From positions 362,501 through 426,500 of the forward strand of contig JAPDOI010000380.1 in NCBI GenBank assembly GCA_029168955.1: DNA of 64,000 nucleotides. The letters run 5' to 3'. The notes below the pieces were generated by a model. The model saw nothing but the letters and a program-made list of their open reading frames with translations. It searched no databases and was not told the origin of the DNA. Position numbers and translations under genes: made by a program. This document shows, piece by piece, positions 53,565 to 64,000 of this stretch. The number at the start of each line of letters is the position of its first letter. Position 1 is the stretch's first letter. This DNA is from Aplectana chamaeleonis (taxonomy: Eukaryota > Nematoda > Chromadorea > Rhabditida > Cosmocercidae).

Positions 53565-53900
53565 ACTTTCCATGACGTCCTGATGACGTCATCAGATGCC
53601 CTACGCACTTAACACGACGTCCTGATGACGTCATCAGATGCCCTGTGCACTTTGCACGACGTCCTTTTGACGTCATCAGATGCCCTATGCACTTTGCGCG
53701 ACGTCCTGACGACGTCATCATATGACCTATATACTTTACACGACGAGCTGATGACGTTATCTGAAGCCCAACCTACTTTCCATGACGTCCTGCAAACGCC
53801 TTCTGGATCCCTACCCTCATTCTACAACGTCGTGGTGACGTCATCTGAAGCCCGGAATACTCTCCACGATCCCCTGATGACGTCATCTGAAGGCCCAACC
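53565..53900. repeat. Short satellite array, mixed types (about 8 units)
   Basis: The left units are like the big array (TGATGACGTCATCAGATGCC, and one TTTTGACG variant); the right units read GACGT(T/C)ATCTGAAGCCC and CTACTTTCCATGACGTC like 8520-9030. The array therefore spans the transition between the two unit types. Flanks on both sides match those of 21329-27799. Confidence 0.85.
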
Positions 53901-54230
53901 AGGGTGCATAACGAACGAGATACACGAGACAAGAGACACAGACGGTTCCCACTTTATCCGTTATGCGCTCAACACGAATTTTCGCTAAGCATCCGCCGAT
54001 CTAACTCTGTCCTTTTTAAACCGCCTTGGCTCTAATTTTTTCAGCAGTTGTCTCCTAGACCCTCTCACTTCTACCATGAAGGAAATTTCTAGAAAAATCG
54101 TTTTGTAAGTTTTATTACCTATTCTACAGAATTCAAGGTGATCACATGGCCCGGGAAAAACAGAACCACTCCACTGCGCTTCGCGGCTGAAGCGATACTC
54201 CGTTTGTAGCGCTATAAAACCGTCATTCAT
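53900..54230. repeat. Right flank of the short array, homologous to 27860-28150
   Basis: ACGAATTTTCGCTAAGCATC, CCGCCGATCTAACTCTG, AAATTTCTAGAAAAATCG and CTTCGCGGCTGAAGCGAT line up with the right flank of the large array. It is more diverged in the GC hairpin. Confidence 0.75.
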
Positions 54231-54389
54231 TTCATTTATGTCTGGAATTCTGAGTGCCTCCCCCCCTTTTCTTTTGGGATAGTACCGATCGGTTGAAATT
54301 TGGAATCATTTAGAGTAGGTCACTCCAAAACAAAGAGAATAAATTAACAGATTTTTCTAAAACATAACTACCGGGATTCGAAAAACGGA

Positions 54390-54930
54390 CTCACCAAAGG
54401 TGTTGTGCAAAAAAAACGTGACTGCAAAATATTTGAAAAACAGGATGTATTCGAAGGGCTGCCTAAGAGTGAGGAAGAAAAGCAAAACAATTTTGAAGAG
54501 AAAAAGTCAGCGCCGTACAATTCAAAGCCTTGATAGTGGCATAGCAGCTCGCATTGTAGTCAATTGCTATCAACTTCTGATTTACTGCGGTCAATACCTG
54601 GGTAGATCTCCTGGTCCTTTCCTAACAGCCGACCTCAAACTTTATGGCAAACAAACAAAGTGTGGCCTGGCACACATACTCAACAGCCTTCCTTCATCAT
54701 TCTGCAGAACTATCGAAAACGCATAGCGAGAGCTTACCACAGCTAAGGCAACATCTAACGGAAGACTTGCGTAGTATGTTGGATAAGGTGTTTGCGACAT
54801 CTTTCGAGAGTTCTGAGCCCGCGTTGTATGCGCAAAGCTTCATACAAGATGCGATCCGTCGAATGATGTTGTCCCCAAAGCGTATTGTGTGCACATGGAT
54901 TACGCACCGTGAGCTTCTCGCCTAGGCAAT
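54390..54930 (+). other. Unidentified open frames
   Basis: Two plus-strand frames overlap: 54400-54726, and 54644-54925 with a hydrophilic, non-repetitive sequence (LRQHLTEDLRSMLDKVFATS). Neither matches a family I know, and no splice structure is obvious. It may be a fragment of a mobile-element gene or chance. Confidence 0.2.
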
Positions 54931-55184
54931 TTGTTTCTATCAGAACTCTGTTTACTGCTTGCGTCGGGGCGGACTTATAGCGCACAGAAATCGGCGAATA
55001 TTAGTAACCGCGCTCAGAATCCATTTTACTGCGAGTGAAAATTCATTCAAAACTGACCGCGAATAGGTTGCGGCTGCCTGATACCTTTGCGCGGTGTGTC
55101 CAACAGAAGTGCGGACGTATCGCAGCTAATGGTGAGTAGAACCCTACTGTGAGCATAAATCTTTTCTGTCAGACACAACAACAT

Positions 55185-55395
55185 AAAGGCAGTGGTCGCG
55201 ATGAGAAAAGTTGTGGAAAAAACAATAAAAATCACCTTGATTCGCAAACGACTATAAGACCAGGAAGGTTACGCGGCAAGACACGAGCTATACATTGAGC
55301 TATTAAGATCCTAAGTTGCCAATTCAAGCACACGTGCACAACTCCGCCCAAAGAGATCGCAGTCTTATGCTGAGCAGTCAAAAATCAATCATTTT
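55185..55395. repeat. Dispersed repeat, second copy (see 51231-51430)
   Basis: It shares AGTGGTCGCGATGA..., CACACGTGCACAACTCCGCC and GAGCAGTCAAAAATC in order with 51231-51430. Non-coding. Confidence 0.6.
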
Positions 55396-55965
55396 CCAGG
55401 CGTACTGACCGCGAGCCCATTTAGATCTGACAGAAAAGCGGGTTGATCGCATTTGACTCCGCATTTGTTCCTAATGGCGTCGGGATAAGTCCGCCGCATT
55501 GCCTGAGAGCATGCAGTGAAAATGCGGTACAGTAGATTGTCATGACTTTGCAAATACACAAGAAGTTTTACCCACCGATATTTTGAGGGAGGATGATCAG
55601 CAGGCAACTGGAGCAGTAACGTAAACTCAGAAACCTTTGCACACCAATTCTAAAAGATTAGCGATGAAGAGAAAGTCATGCTGTTCTGGTGGGTACAATT
55701 GCACGACATCACTAAAATTCAAAAAGAGAAACCATTGGGGACATGCTCCATACAGGTCGAACGAGGCCGTTTGATATCGACGTTTGGTTACCCCGTGATG
55801 GAAAGCAAACGGTGGTGATACAAGTGTGAGAGGGGATGTTGAATCAGCGCCACAGACAGTCTCCATAACGAAACTGTCGTCGAAGTGAACACTTTCTAGC
55901 GATTCCATGGTGTGGAGGTGTATGCTATGTGCGGTGGACCTGATACATAGGCTATAAAACGGCAA
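55389..55965 (-). other. Unidentified minus-strand frames
   Basis: Frames 55965-55627 and 55607-55389 adjoin with a frame change near 55615 (LYPPEQHDFLFIANLLELVC, then FTLLLQLPADHPPSKYRWVK, LLVYLQSHDNLLYRIFTACS). The composition looks like protein, but I do not recognise a family; possibly a decayed gene or mobile-element ORF. Confidence 0.25.
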
Positions 55966-56347
55966 AATTCACTTGGTTCCTACGCGTGCTGGTGCATAGC
56001 GGAGGTCAGAGACAGTGAGAGAGCGTAGGGCAGACGGAGGCTGAGACGACGCGCGCGCCTCTCGCGCCCCGGGTGATGCGAGTTACGACGTTTTATGAAG
56101 GGTACTCGATGTAACACTGGCATCTTCGAAAAGAAAATTCTTCCTCAACAGTTGAAGGCAGTGTACACGATATATTTCGTCTTCGTTTTTTTCGCAAAAG
56201 ACAGAATGCTCGGGGTCTCTTTGAAGCCATAAGCTCGAAAGAAAGAAGAAGAAAGATCTCGGAAGAGACGATACGGCCTTGAAGTGTGTGCGCTCGCGTT
56301 AGGACTTTACGCTCCCGGGCTAGTTCCCCATACACGAGTTTGGTCCA

Positions 56348-56526
56348 TTCGGGTGGTGGCCAACGAGTATTCCGACCACTGAGGAGGCGGGAGAGACGGG
56401 GGAGGAGCAAAGTTCCTGATTGGACGCAACTCGGGACTAGCGACAGCCCAATGGCTGCGTCTCTCCCGTTTCTCCCATCTCTTCACGGTTTGGAATACAA
56501 GATGGCCACCGCCAGGTCGATTCCAC
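56348..56526. repeat. GC-rich foldback with paired CCAAT boxes, copy 1
   Basis: CGGGTGGTGGCCAACGAGTA and GGGAGAGACGGGGGAGGAGC at the left face CGTCTCTCCCGTTTCTCCC and GATGGCCACCGCC at the right. The loop side holds GATTGGAC and CCCAATGG. Same design as 62393-62548. Confidence 0.6.
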
Positions 56527-57621
56527 TACAGCGCTAGTGCGGATGAAATTTAGCATTGGGGCGCGCTTGTAAGTATTTCAATTTTTTCCTTCCTCAAATT
56601 TTTATATTGTTGCACTTCTTCTTTTCTAGCATACTATTCTCCTTTTCAGTAGTTCACTTTTCAAACTCTACTGAATAAATTGGCGAAAAAAATTGCATTA
56701 ATTCAAACGAATAAACAGCAAGTGCCATTATAATGGAAATTCACGTCCACATCTTGCTCATGCCCGCGTAACTCGTCCAATATCGGAATCTCCCTTCGAA
56801 GGGATGTCCATCTTTTCAGCCTTTCCGTTGTTTTTCTGTGGAATTCCCTGTACTGATGGGACACGCAGTATGTCCCAAACCTTGCATTTCTGGTGAAAAC
56901 TAGGGAGCGATTTTTATCGGGGATTTAACGCGCTACGATCAAATGCTTTTCCTGCGCTTTGTGTCTACTATTCGGGTACCACTCTCCGACACATGCAAGC
57001 CACTTCAGAGAAAAAAGGGCAGTCTGACGTCAGGATTAATTCTCGGTTTTCCTGCCTTTCCTGATAAGGCTCATACGCGAGTTGAGACAGTGACTCCCGA
57101 ATAGCTCAGAACCCACTACGAACGGAGTTATGACCTCTCAAAGATTGCGATTGGCAAGAATTTCGTGAACGAGTTGTCTATGGCCTGCTTTTCTGCCGTT
57201 GCATTGCGGCAGACCATAGTATAAAGCTAGCTTGATAATTAATGAGAAATATAGATTTTGAATAAAATCTGTTCACTGCCTCGTCTTTGTCCATTCTTCA
57301 CTTTCAGGGTGCGCTCGCTTCTCGGAATGTGCTTATAAGGGTCGGTACATAGATACACGGTCGCAAAAGTGGTTGAGATAGTAAGGCTTCTGTACTGGTA
57401 CGGCGTGGACTGAAACCCTGACGCTGTTGCAGGTGTGAAAATCGTGTCAAGATGACTATATTGAAACGGATCATTTAAAGTTGTTTGTATTGAGAAGGTG
57501 GGATGTCATTAGAAAAGGTGAGTAGTTCTAGAACCATGGAGGCTTGGAGTAGCTCCTATAGGCCACTTTATTTCATTGTTGGCGCTTCAAGAGTTACCGG
57601 ATAAGCATTATGAGTCCTATA

Positions 57622-57846
57622 GGGGTCATTTATACCACAGCCACCAAGCGGAGCGGCACAGTGCATTTCTGTAATATTGATCGTGCTGCTCCGCCTGATC
57701 AATATTACAGAGATGCAATGTGCCGCGTCGCTCGGCGGCGGAAGTATAAGTGGCCCGTGATAGTGACAACGCTCCGTGGCACGATCGATATCATAGAATT
57801 CCACTTTGCCGCGCCCCTCGGCGGCGGGAGTGAAAAATGCCCCCAA
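57622..57846. mobile_element. Two GC-rich palindromic MITE copies in tandem
   Basis: 57622-57755 runs from GGGGTCATTTATACCACAGC to CGGCGGCGGAAGTATAAGTG with GATCGTGCTGCTCCGCCTGATC in its centre; 57770-57846 is a right half only, ending GGCGGGAGTGAAAAATGCCCC. Confidence 0.6.
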
Positions 57847-58319
57847 GGGTAGCTATCTCGACCACTTCTTCTGCGTGTACGCTGCCTTCGAGGACATCAA
57901 ACACGATGAAAACCAGTCACTGTTTTTGGCTTTCGTATCCTCTGGGCTCAGCTTGGCCCAACGGCAGAGTTGGTGTGTAGAAAATACACTTTTGCGAATA
58001 TATACCGTGGCATCGCACTGAAGGAATCGCTTGCGATCCGGAGCAACTGTTCAAGAAGTAGTTGTAGCACAAGCATCGATGTCAACCTTTTCACGCTCTT
58101 GTTTTCTGTACAAGTCGGTGATTTCAAACGGCTATTTTGCCATATCGATTCACATAAAGGATATACTCAGTAAAAATCGGAATTCTCACAACTCAGGGAG
58201 CGAGCGGCGCGAGCGATTCTGCCTCCTCCGTCTGTCATGTGCTCTCTCTTTGTCTCTAACCTCTGCACCAGCACGCGTAGAAACAATGAGAATTTCGCAA
58301 TTATATAGCCTTTAATGCA

Positions 58320-59090
58320 TGCCCAGAAAGATGGAAAATAGAGTATGATTTTCTGCGGGTACGATGCCTTTGAGGGCAGAGACCGTCAGACATAAATTTT
58401 GTGATTTCCATGTTAGTGTATAGTAGACCTCCATGTATAATAAGTGTATGGAGGGAGATCTAAATTTCTCCAAATAAGCGAAACATGGACCTGAGACCCA
58501 CAGCCATAACCACCGGCCAGGCCTTTCTTGATTTTCAAACTCAATAGCGGCTAGAAGGATGGCTGAATTGCTACCGCGTTCTCGATTTTTAATACCTTGC
58601 CGTTCTTCTATCTACTAATTTCAGTTCGCTCTCGCACAACGTTTGTGAGTGAAGAAAAATACAATCCTGAGACAACTTGTCCACCGATTTTTCGCCCTCA
58701 AAATGTTGGCATTTCTAAATAGCCATGACTCCGTTTTCAGAGGTCCTCGAATGATTTCAGAGACTTCGCTGCGATCAATGCATGATTCCCTAAGATAAGC
58801 ATAAAATATTGGGATTATTTTCCCGGGTGTCCTGTGCCTTTCAGCGCGAGGAGTAACTCATGACATCGGGAGGTCTATGCAAATTATCGCCTATCACACG
58901 GAGCTGAGGCCTTGTGGCCAACAAACCGGCCAGAACCACTCTATAAAACAATCTGTATGGAATAAATATGTAAGACTTCTTGTTGTGCTCTACAGGAGAA
59001 TCTCAGGCTGATCCGAGAAAACATTTTTGTCATTGCACATCTACCCGAGTTTGATATCTTTTTATTATTTTATTTTACTACTTCATTTCT
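58320..59090. other. Gene-free stretch left of the peptidase-like exon
   Basis: If the exon at 59102-59200 is part of a gene, later exons should lie here on the minus strand. Only a weak candidate is seen at about 58860-58935 (PQLRVIGDNLHRPPDV), faintly like the RVxGxLxNxPxF segment of M13 enzymes. No CxxW-type C-terminus found. Confidence 0.25.
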
Positions 59091-59101
59091 ATTAAGCTCA
59101 C

Positions 59102-59200
59102 CAGTGCAAAGCCAAGGAAAAAAAGCTGGTCATTGCTGAAGTCCTCGACTTCCTCCAATCTGTCGTCTTCACCATGCTCCTTCTGATTGTTTTTGAAGGC
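59102..59200 (-). CDS. M13 (neprilysin-like) metallopeptidase, C-terminal exon fragment
   Basis: M13 enzymes are zinc endopeptidases that cut small peptides at the cell surface. After a GTTCTACAG acceptor, 33 codons read AFKNNQKEHGEDDRLEEVED, then FSNDQLFFLGFAL, closing at a GTGAGC donor (59101). The family has AYxAxxxxxxxHGxExxLPGLxxTNxQLFFLGFAQ just after its ENIADNGG motif. The match is local but good and falls between two splice sites. The zinc-binding HExxH exon and the ENIADNGG exon were not found in the window. The gene may be broken or carry large introns. Confidence 0.5.
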
Positions 59201-59204
59201 CTGT

Positions 59205-60005
59205 AGAACATAATACGAAATTGTTCTCGGAGGTGTGACATGATTGTACTGCGATAACATCATTCGTTCGTTATCAAGGAAAAGTAAGCTTGGAGCGCTA
59301 GGCAAAGCTAGAGCGATCGAAAGCCTCAAATCGAGTCGAAGGCTGGATGCGTAGTCAACGGCTAAGATGTGCAGGTTCACTGTTTTAGCGCAATTTGGGT
59401 GAGTTGGCACAATGGGAAATCTGCTAGTTCTGCTTTTTATGTATTGGAATATTCTTCACGCTAAACTTTTTCTATGCACTATCCGCTAGTAGCCTTAAAT
59501 CACCAAGCCGAAAAGACAATACACTGGAGAGAATGCCATGACTCCGAAATTGAGTGTTCTATGGGATGCTAGCGCGACGATAGTCATTGGGTGCCAAGGA
59601 GTTAAAAACCGAGTGAAGATTACGAGGGGCAAAGCACCGCCATTGGACGGTGCCGAAGCTACCAGCGGCAGTGTCTCTATCAAATTGATGGAGGTGAACT
59701 CCCACGAAGTAGGATTCGGCCGCTCAAGAGATGCAGAGACACGTCGTCCACAAGTCCTAGTGGCACCAATAGCTGCCCTTCACTCCTATCCGTCGTTTGC
59801 CCTCCGTTTCTAGTTTTGATTTCTTGGAACTATCACACACAGGTTGGGAGCGATTTAGTCGATAATCACTGGCATAGCGAGCGATGTCGCAAACACGAGA
59901 AGATGCCAATAACTCACTAGGTACTGAATTTCAGACCCCGTGACGTTTTGGAAAACGTCCCAGTGGAAGTTGAGGGGGATGAATGAAGTAAGAAAAATGT
60001 ATGCT
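59205..60005 (-). pseudogene. Possible further M13-peptidase exon remnants
   Basis: Upstream of the exon at 59102 the same frame contains VTPPRTISYYVLQ, like the family's TPxRTIxNYLMWR. Near 59995-59930 an exon-like segment reads YIFLTSFIPLNFHWDVFQNV then TGSEIQYL before GTGAGT, faintly like the family's NWxxFxxxxFGSEI. They are in the correct order, but about 300 residues including the catalytic motifs are missing between TPPRTIS and AFKNNQ. The frame 59683-59495 is open but unrecognised. A decayed or internally deleted gene fits best. Confidence 0.3.
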
Positions 60006-60485
60006 GGGTTTTCTCAAAGGACTTTATTATAGGTCAAAAAATGACAAAGACTGATCAAAACTTAATGAAATTTACAGTTAAAGCAAGTGGACTGAGAATG
60101 ACTGCTAAGTACGCCTTATGTTTAGCTCATTGTTGAAATATGAGCCGTTTCCGTGATCTTTGCATGAAGTGCACTCTTCTTTTCAATCGACTAAAGCAGC
60201 ATGGTTCCATCAGCAGCGATGGCCGAGAGGATAACGAAGTGGATTTCAAAGCAGCGGGAATGGAGCAGTACCATAGGTTCGAATCCAGCAATGAAATTTC
60301 CGCGCTGTTCTATTTTCCTATGTTTGCTCGTTATTCTAATATGCCTCTTTTTCACATTCTGTTCCATTTTTTAGCATTTATGTTTTTTTTTGTGCTTACC
60401 CAGGCATTGTGCTCAATGACTGACATGTGCCCTCTAATGGTAGAAAATTTGTGGATATCGTTTCGAAGGAACGAAATAAGAGCAG

Positions 60486-60690
60486 AATGAGATAGTGATG
60501 ACTATATAATACGTACTCCACTATCAACTAAAAAGGCTAGCAGCTGTGACTGCGTTCTATGAAACAACCGAGGCTGAGGCGCTTGTATCGCTTCTGCTTC
60601 GTCTGTTTCATAGAACGCAGTCAAAACCGCTAGCTTTTCGGTTGATGATGGAGTATCATATAGTTACTACTATCTCATTATCAATAAATT
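60486..60690. repeat. Hairpin repeat, about 200 bp
   Basis: TGACTGCGTTCTATGAAACA on the left meets its inverse TGTTTCATAGAACGCAGTCA on the right; outer arms pair AATGAGATAGTGATGACTAT with ATAGTTACTACTATCTCATT. There are about 25 bp of loop. MITE-like, no target duplication identified. Confidence 0.75.
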
Positions 60691-61046
60691 TTTCTCTATA
60701 AAGAATTGTCGAGGATTAGAGCACTCGTATTCGCATACAAACAAAGCGAAGGAAAATGCCAGTTGTAGGCAAGGTGAGGGATTCCTTTTTTTTTGAGTGG
60801 TCATCACAGCCCCATATTTCATTTCCAGAAGACGACGCTCGGTTGACTCATGCCTGTCTACCCTTCGTATAAAACTACTAAACATACTTCATTCGAGAAT
60901 TTTTTGACTCTCTGGGCATCACTTCCAATGGGGGTGTACATGGGGAAAACACGAAAAATTCTGACCCAAGATTTTCTTCGGTATGGTTTTTCTCGAAGGA
61001 GGGCTGTTAGCTGCACATAATAGCCAATTTTCGCTCGTAGGAATCA

Positions 61047-61169
61047 GGCCGGAATCATACTTCTCGCTACCAGCGATAGTGACAGTGCAATTCAAGCCTA
61101 TCGATTTTAGGTCGATATTAATGGTAAAAATGCGTCGCGTCGCTCGTCGCTGGAAGTATGATCCCGGCC
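61047..61169. mobile_element. Small MITE with GGCCGGAATCATACTTC ends
   Basis: Ends GGCCGGAATCATACTTC and GAAGTATGATCCCGGCC are inverse; flanks are TCA and TTA, close to a Harbinger-type TTA duplication with one change. The centre has ATCGATTTTAGGTCGATAT. 123 bp. Confidence 0.6.
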
Positions 61170-61179
61170 TTAAGGAATT

Positions 61180-62390
61180 CAGCCATGGTGTAGGAATTAA
61201 GAAATGCAGCAATGGTGGCCGTTTGGAGAAAAGCTGCACCCAATTTTTTGTCGTTTATCGGCCCTCTTGACCTATCGAATGGTCCGTTGGGGAAACGCAG
61301 CATACATGTTCCATCCTTTACAACTTCTAGTAGGACGTTTCCCGAGGCGTCGCTGGTCTTTCAGTCTTTCAAGGCTTTCCCTAGTCAGTGCGGCTCAATC
61401 TTACTATCTACATTTTCACAGTCTCATATGTTTAATGATTCATCTGAATCGCAATCTATAAGTTTTCTTGTTCTTCCATGGTAACGGATCCCCATGACAG
61501 CTTGAAAAAAAAACGAACCCTGTACGCAATTTTCATCCCTCCATTGTCAGCCTCATTTTCTGTCAGCGTGTGCTTGCCATTTAGTGCTCTGTCGAACTTA
61601 TCAATCTGGAAGGGAGCGAGTGAAAGCTACGGTGCATAAGAATGGGCGAGATTTATTTTCTCCTTCCTATACTCCTAGAAAAAATAGCTGTGAGAAATAC
61701 TACTTGATTCATCTCTCAACAATGACGTGCGACTCAAAGGCAGTGTTCACGATAAATTGTACTTACGATATGTCCTCGGTTTACGGAAGGTCTGGCGCAC
61801 TATATAGCAAGGCATGCTAAAAAAGGACACGAAAGGCGCGATTTTGAGCAAAAATAGGCCCTCTCTTGTTTACGTTGATGTTAAGAGTGGAGGAATTGAC
61901 CGCTAGATGGATGATGCCTATCAGTGCAATCAGCTCACTGATCAGCACTTCCTTGACTTGATCATTTCTGTAATCTGAGTCTTCAATTGTTCATTCATCT
62001 GGGGCACCAGGCGTGTCTGGGGCACCAAAACGCTTGTTTGCAGCCGTTATTTTGCCGCTCCTGGCTCATTTCTACCGTTCTTTCGACACTGGCAGCCTAG
62101 GATCCTTCTCGCCTATCAGTTCACTGTGGAAAGTCAACGAGGATGATCATCATCAGCGCAGCCTTTAATTGCGCTCGATTGAGTACGACGGTGGCACAGG
62201 TTAGCTTGGCGGTGGTCTCGTGAATATTCCTATTACAGACCTAAAACCAGAGCTTTCATCGCCGATCTGACGAGAAAATTGATCTTTTGGTGGAGGGCAG
62301 ACACTCGTGCTGAACACTCGTGGGCGGAGAGTTTGAAGCAGACCGACTTGAATCGTGCAGCTCCTATTTCTTCTCCCAGGTCTAAAGGGG
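61180..62390. other. Gene-free stretch
   Basis: No gene recognised. A short direct repeat GTCTGGGGCACCA occurs at 61995-62027. A diverged relative of the 51231/55185 repeat begins at 61737. Confidence 0.3.
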
Positions 62391-62392
62391 GG

Positions 62393-62548
62393 TGGTGATC
62401 GCAATTTTCCCCAATCGCAGAAAGTGTGGGGGAAACGGGGGAGGGGCGAAGTTTGTGATTGGACGGAGCATGGCTAGTGTCCAATCACGCTCTTTGCTCC
62501 TCCTCCGTTTCCAACGCACCTTTTGCAGTTGGGAAACATTGCGACCAC
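62393..62548. repeat. GC-rich foldback with paired CCAAT boxes, copy 2
   Basis: GGTGGTGATCGCAATTTTCC, GTGGGGGAAACGGGGGAGGG and GTGATTGGAC on the left are mirrored by GTCCAATCACG, CTCCTCCTCCGTTTCC and GCGACCACCACC on the right. Same structure as 56348-56526. Confidence 0.7.
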
Positions 62549-63114
62549 CACCCGGTCGAGATTGTTCGCGAAACACTGCGCAAAGAACGCAAATTTGTAA
62601 CTATTTTTGAACGCGCTACTGTCTGTCAGTAGTAGAGTGGCAAGGAACGTCAAACGGCCTGAATGAATATGTATGCTCTTCGATCAGACGTTTGAGCTTT
62701 TCCTGCAAGCCTCAAACAACAGCTCGTCGATATGACAGGAGGCTCAACAAAACTTGTCCATTTGCCGTTTATCGTCTATTGGGTTGATAACTGACTTCAA
62801 TTGACGTTAACTGTTTAAGACCACTGCATGTAGCCTTGGTAAGCCACAAGCGGTTCACCCGCAGCGTCTTTGAAATTTGGCAGTTCTCCACCCTATTCTA
62901 AATTCATGACGCTAACCGTGTTCTAACCGACAGTTTTGTTCTGGAACTACCGTTCAATGCTTGCGCTGTGAACGAACAGAATTTTCTACCTGAGCAGAAA
63001 ACTAAAATTAGTTCAAATAGATGTCTTAAACATAGCCACCTGAGAAAGAAAAACTACTGCATAGCATCAATCTTCAGGAAATAGCACAAAGAAAAGAAAC
63101 CGTCCTTAAGTTCG

Positions 63115-64000
63115 TTACGTCGTCCATCTACGCAAGTTGCCACTGAGAGCCGTCGAGAAACTCACATCTGCTTGCATTTGTCGGAACGAAGACGAAGTCC
63201 ATAGCTTCTTCGAAACGAGGTTCACAATCCTTCGCAATTTTGTGTTGTTATCAGCGAATAACACGAGGTCATCGGCGTACTCCAGGTCGACAAGAGGAGC
63301 GTCCTGATGGTGGTAGTAACAAGTCCGCAGGAAACTGTTCAGCAACTCTACGCATGATGTCATCAACGGCAAAGTTAAATAGAAAAGGTCTGCTACAGCT
63401 CCTTGCCTTACACCTGTTTTATCCTCGAAAGCACGGTCGATCTTCTAGAACGAAAACCGGCTTTCTCCCCTCTGCTCGTTTCCTCACGATGCTTGATGAG
63501 TAGCTCAAGAATGACGCACTCCCAAAGCTTGAACATGACACGCAGTAGAGAAATCCCCCTACAGTACTTGGGATCCGTGACGGATAACTTCTTGTGAAGA
63601 GGTACGATGATCGCATGTCTCCAAAAATCGGGTATTCCTTTGCTCATCCATATGACAATGATGGTTTTGGTCATTTCACGGATCCTAGAAGTTAGACACA
63701 ATTCACAATTTCAGCATCAGTCGACGGTTTCTCACTGACATCGTATTGTATTTTCTGAACATGCTGGAGCTCAGGTACTGATGGCGCTGGACGATTTAGT
63801 AGTTAACGGTAGGAATCCTTCCATACTGGCAGCGTCGCATCACCAACTGCAACTCCATTTACGGTGCTCAAGACAGGAGAACACCGTAACAACATGTAGG
63901 TTTCCCTCGGATTCTTGTCATCCCAAGACGTTTCGAGCTCCATGGCTCTTACAAGTCCTTTCTCGCTCGCGGTCGATTTGTAGCTGTCGTCGCATTTTCC
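63115..64000 (-). pseudogene. RTE-type LINE, reverse transcriptase fragment running off the right edge
   Basis: On the minus strand, from the window edge: SWDDKNPRETYMLL, then NGVAVGDATLPVWKD, then IREMTKTIIVIWMSKGIPDF followed by WRHAIIVPLHKKLSVTDPK and YCRGISLLRVMFK, HREETSRGEKAGFRSRRST, then TGVRQGAVADLF, and DLEYADDLVLFADNNTKLRR. These follow the nematode RTE polymerase order. Frames change several times, and the stretch with the first catalytic Asp (FLDFEAAFD-like) is missing between AGFRSRRST and GVRQGA, a deletion of roughly 80 codons. The YADD box is present. The element is dead; its 5' end lies outside the window. Confidence 0.85.

Larger units (their letters stand above)
55950..58310. 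mobile_element. Possible element with terminal inverted repeats of about 125 bp
   Basis: Left GGCTATAAAACGGCAAAATT ... CTACGCGTGCTGGTGCA ... AGAGACAGTGAGAGAGC is the diverged inverse of the right end (58185-58310). One such end, unpaired, also occurs at 30425-30465. It contains nested repeats (56348-56526, 57622-57846). No target duplication and no transposase seen, so the pairing could be two independent copies. Confidence 0.45.

Noticed and set aside
59538..59813. 91-codon plus-strand frame opposite the peptidase-like region
   Set aside because: It is open opposite an equally open minus frame, neither matches a known family, and no splice structure supports it.
60195..60295. tRNA-like sequence with GATGGCCGAGAGG and GGTTCGAATCC boxes
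   Set aside because: The A- and B-box words are present at about the right distance, but the anticodon stem and the acceptor stem do not pair. At best it is a tRNA-derived relic.

Overview
The window is a repeat-rich piece of a eukaryotic chromosome, most likely from a rhabditid/strongylid (hookworm-like) nematode. The grounds are very short introns (59 bp twice) with TTTTCAG-type acceptors, a possible spliced-leader acceptor 7 bp upstream of a start codon, a nematode-type membrane O-acyltransferase gene, RTE and CR1-like LINE remnants, and dense foldback MITEs. Nothing looks bacterial or viral, and I found no convincing tRNA or rRNA gene.

The main gene is on the minus strand, 34837 down to 15753. 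It is an acyltransferase-3 (OAC-type) gene of eight exons. All motif-bearing exons join in frame: KRDVVEGLRGW and FPNGYVGAD, then RLLPLYY, HMW..MQWYL, LWQF and LYLVHWP. Its third intron (about 12.6 kb) contains the most striking feature of the window: a 6.5 kb satellite of about 150 copies of a 42-bp unit, each carrying the palindrome TGATGACGTCATCA, which contains a perfect CRE/ATF site. A short related array lies at 53.6 kb and a decayed one at 8.6-9.0 kb. The 21 kb and 53 kb arrays share flanking DNA, including an inverted-repeat hairpin upstream and a GC-hairpin tail downstream, so array and flanks look like one composite mobile unit.

Other coding traces are small. There is a probable first exon of a LUC7-like U1 snRNP gene (7.1 kb, minus). 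Fragments resembling an M13/neprilysin peptidase lie at 59.1-60.0 kb (minus), with no catalytic exons seen. Two RTE LINE fragments (42.2-42.8 kb and 63.1-64.0 kb) and one CR1-like LINE tail (47.3-48.0 kb), all minus and broken, complete the list.

The rest is mostly non-autonomous DNA transposons, several with recognisable target-site duplications (TSDs): four hAT-like elements with 8-bp TSDs (3468-5528, 7810-9230, 33498-34194, 38303-39939); a CAG-duplicating MITE family (three copies); a 136-bp Harbinger-like MITE (four copies, TTA/TAA TSD) plus larger TTA/TAA-flanked elements (29512-30409, 50209-50815); TA-flanked foldbacks (14335-15117, 45307-45555); and many diverged dispersed repeats. Nested insertions let several insertion orders be read directly.
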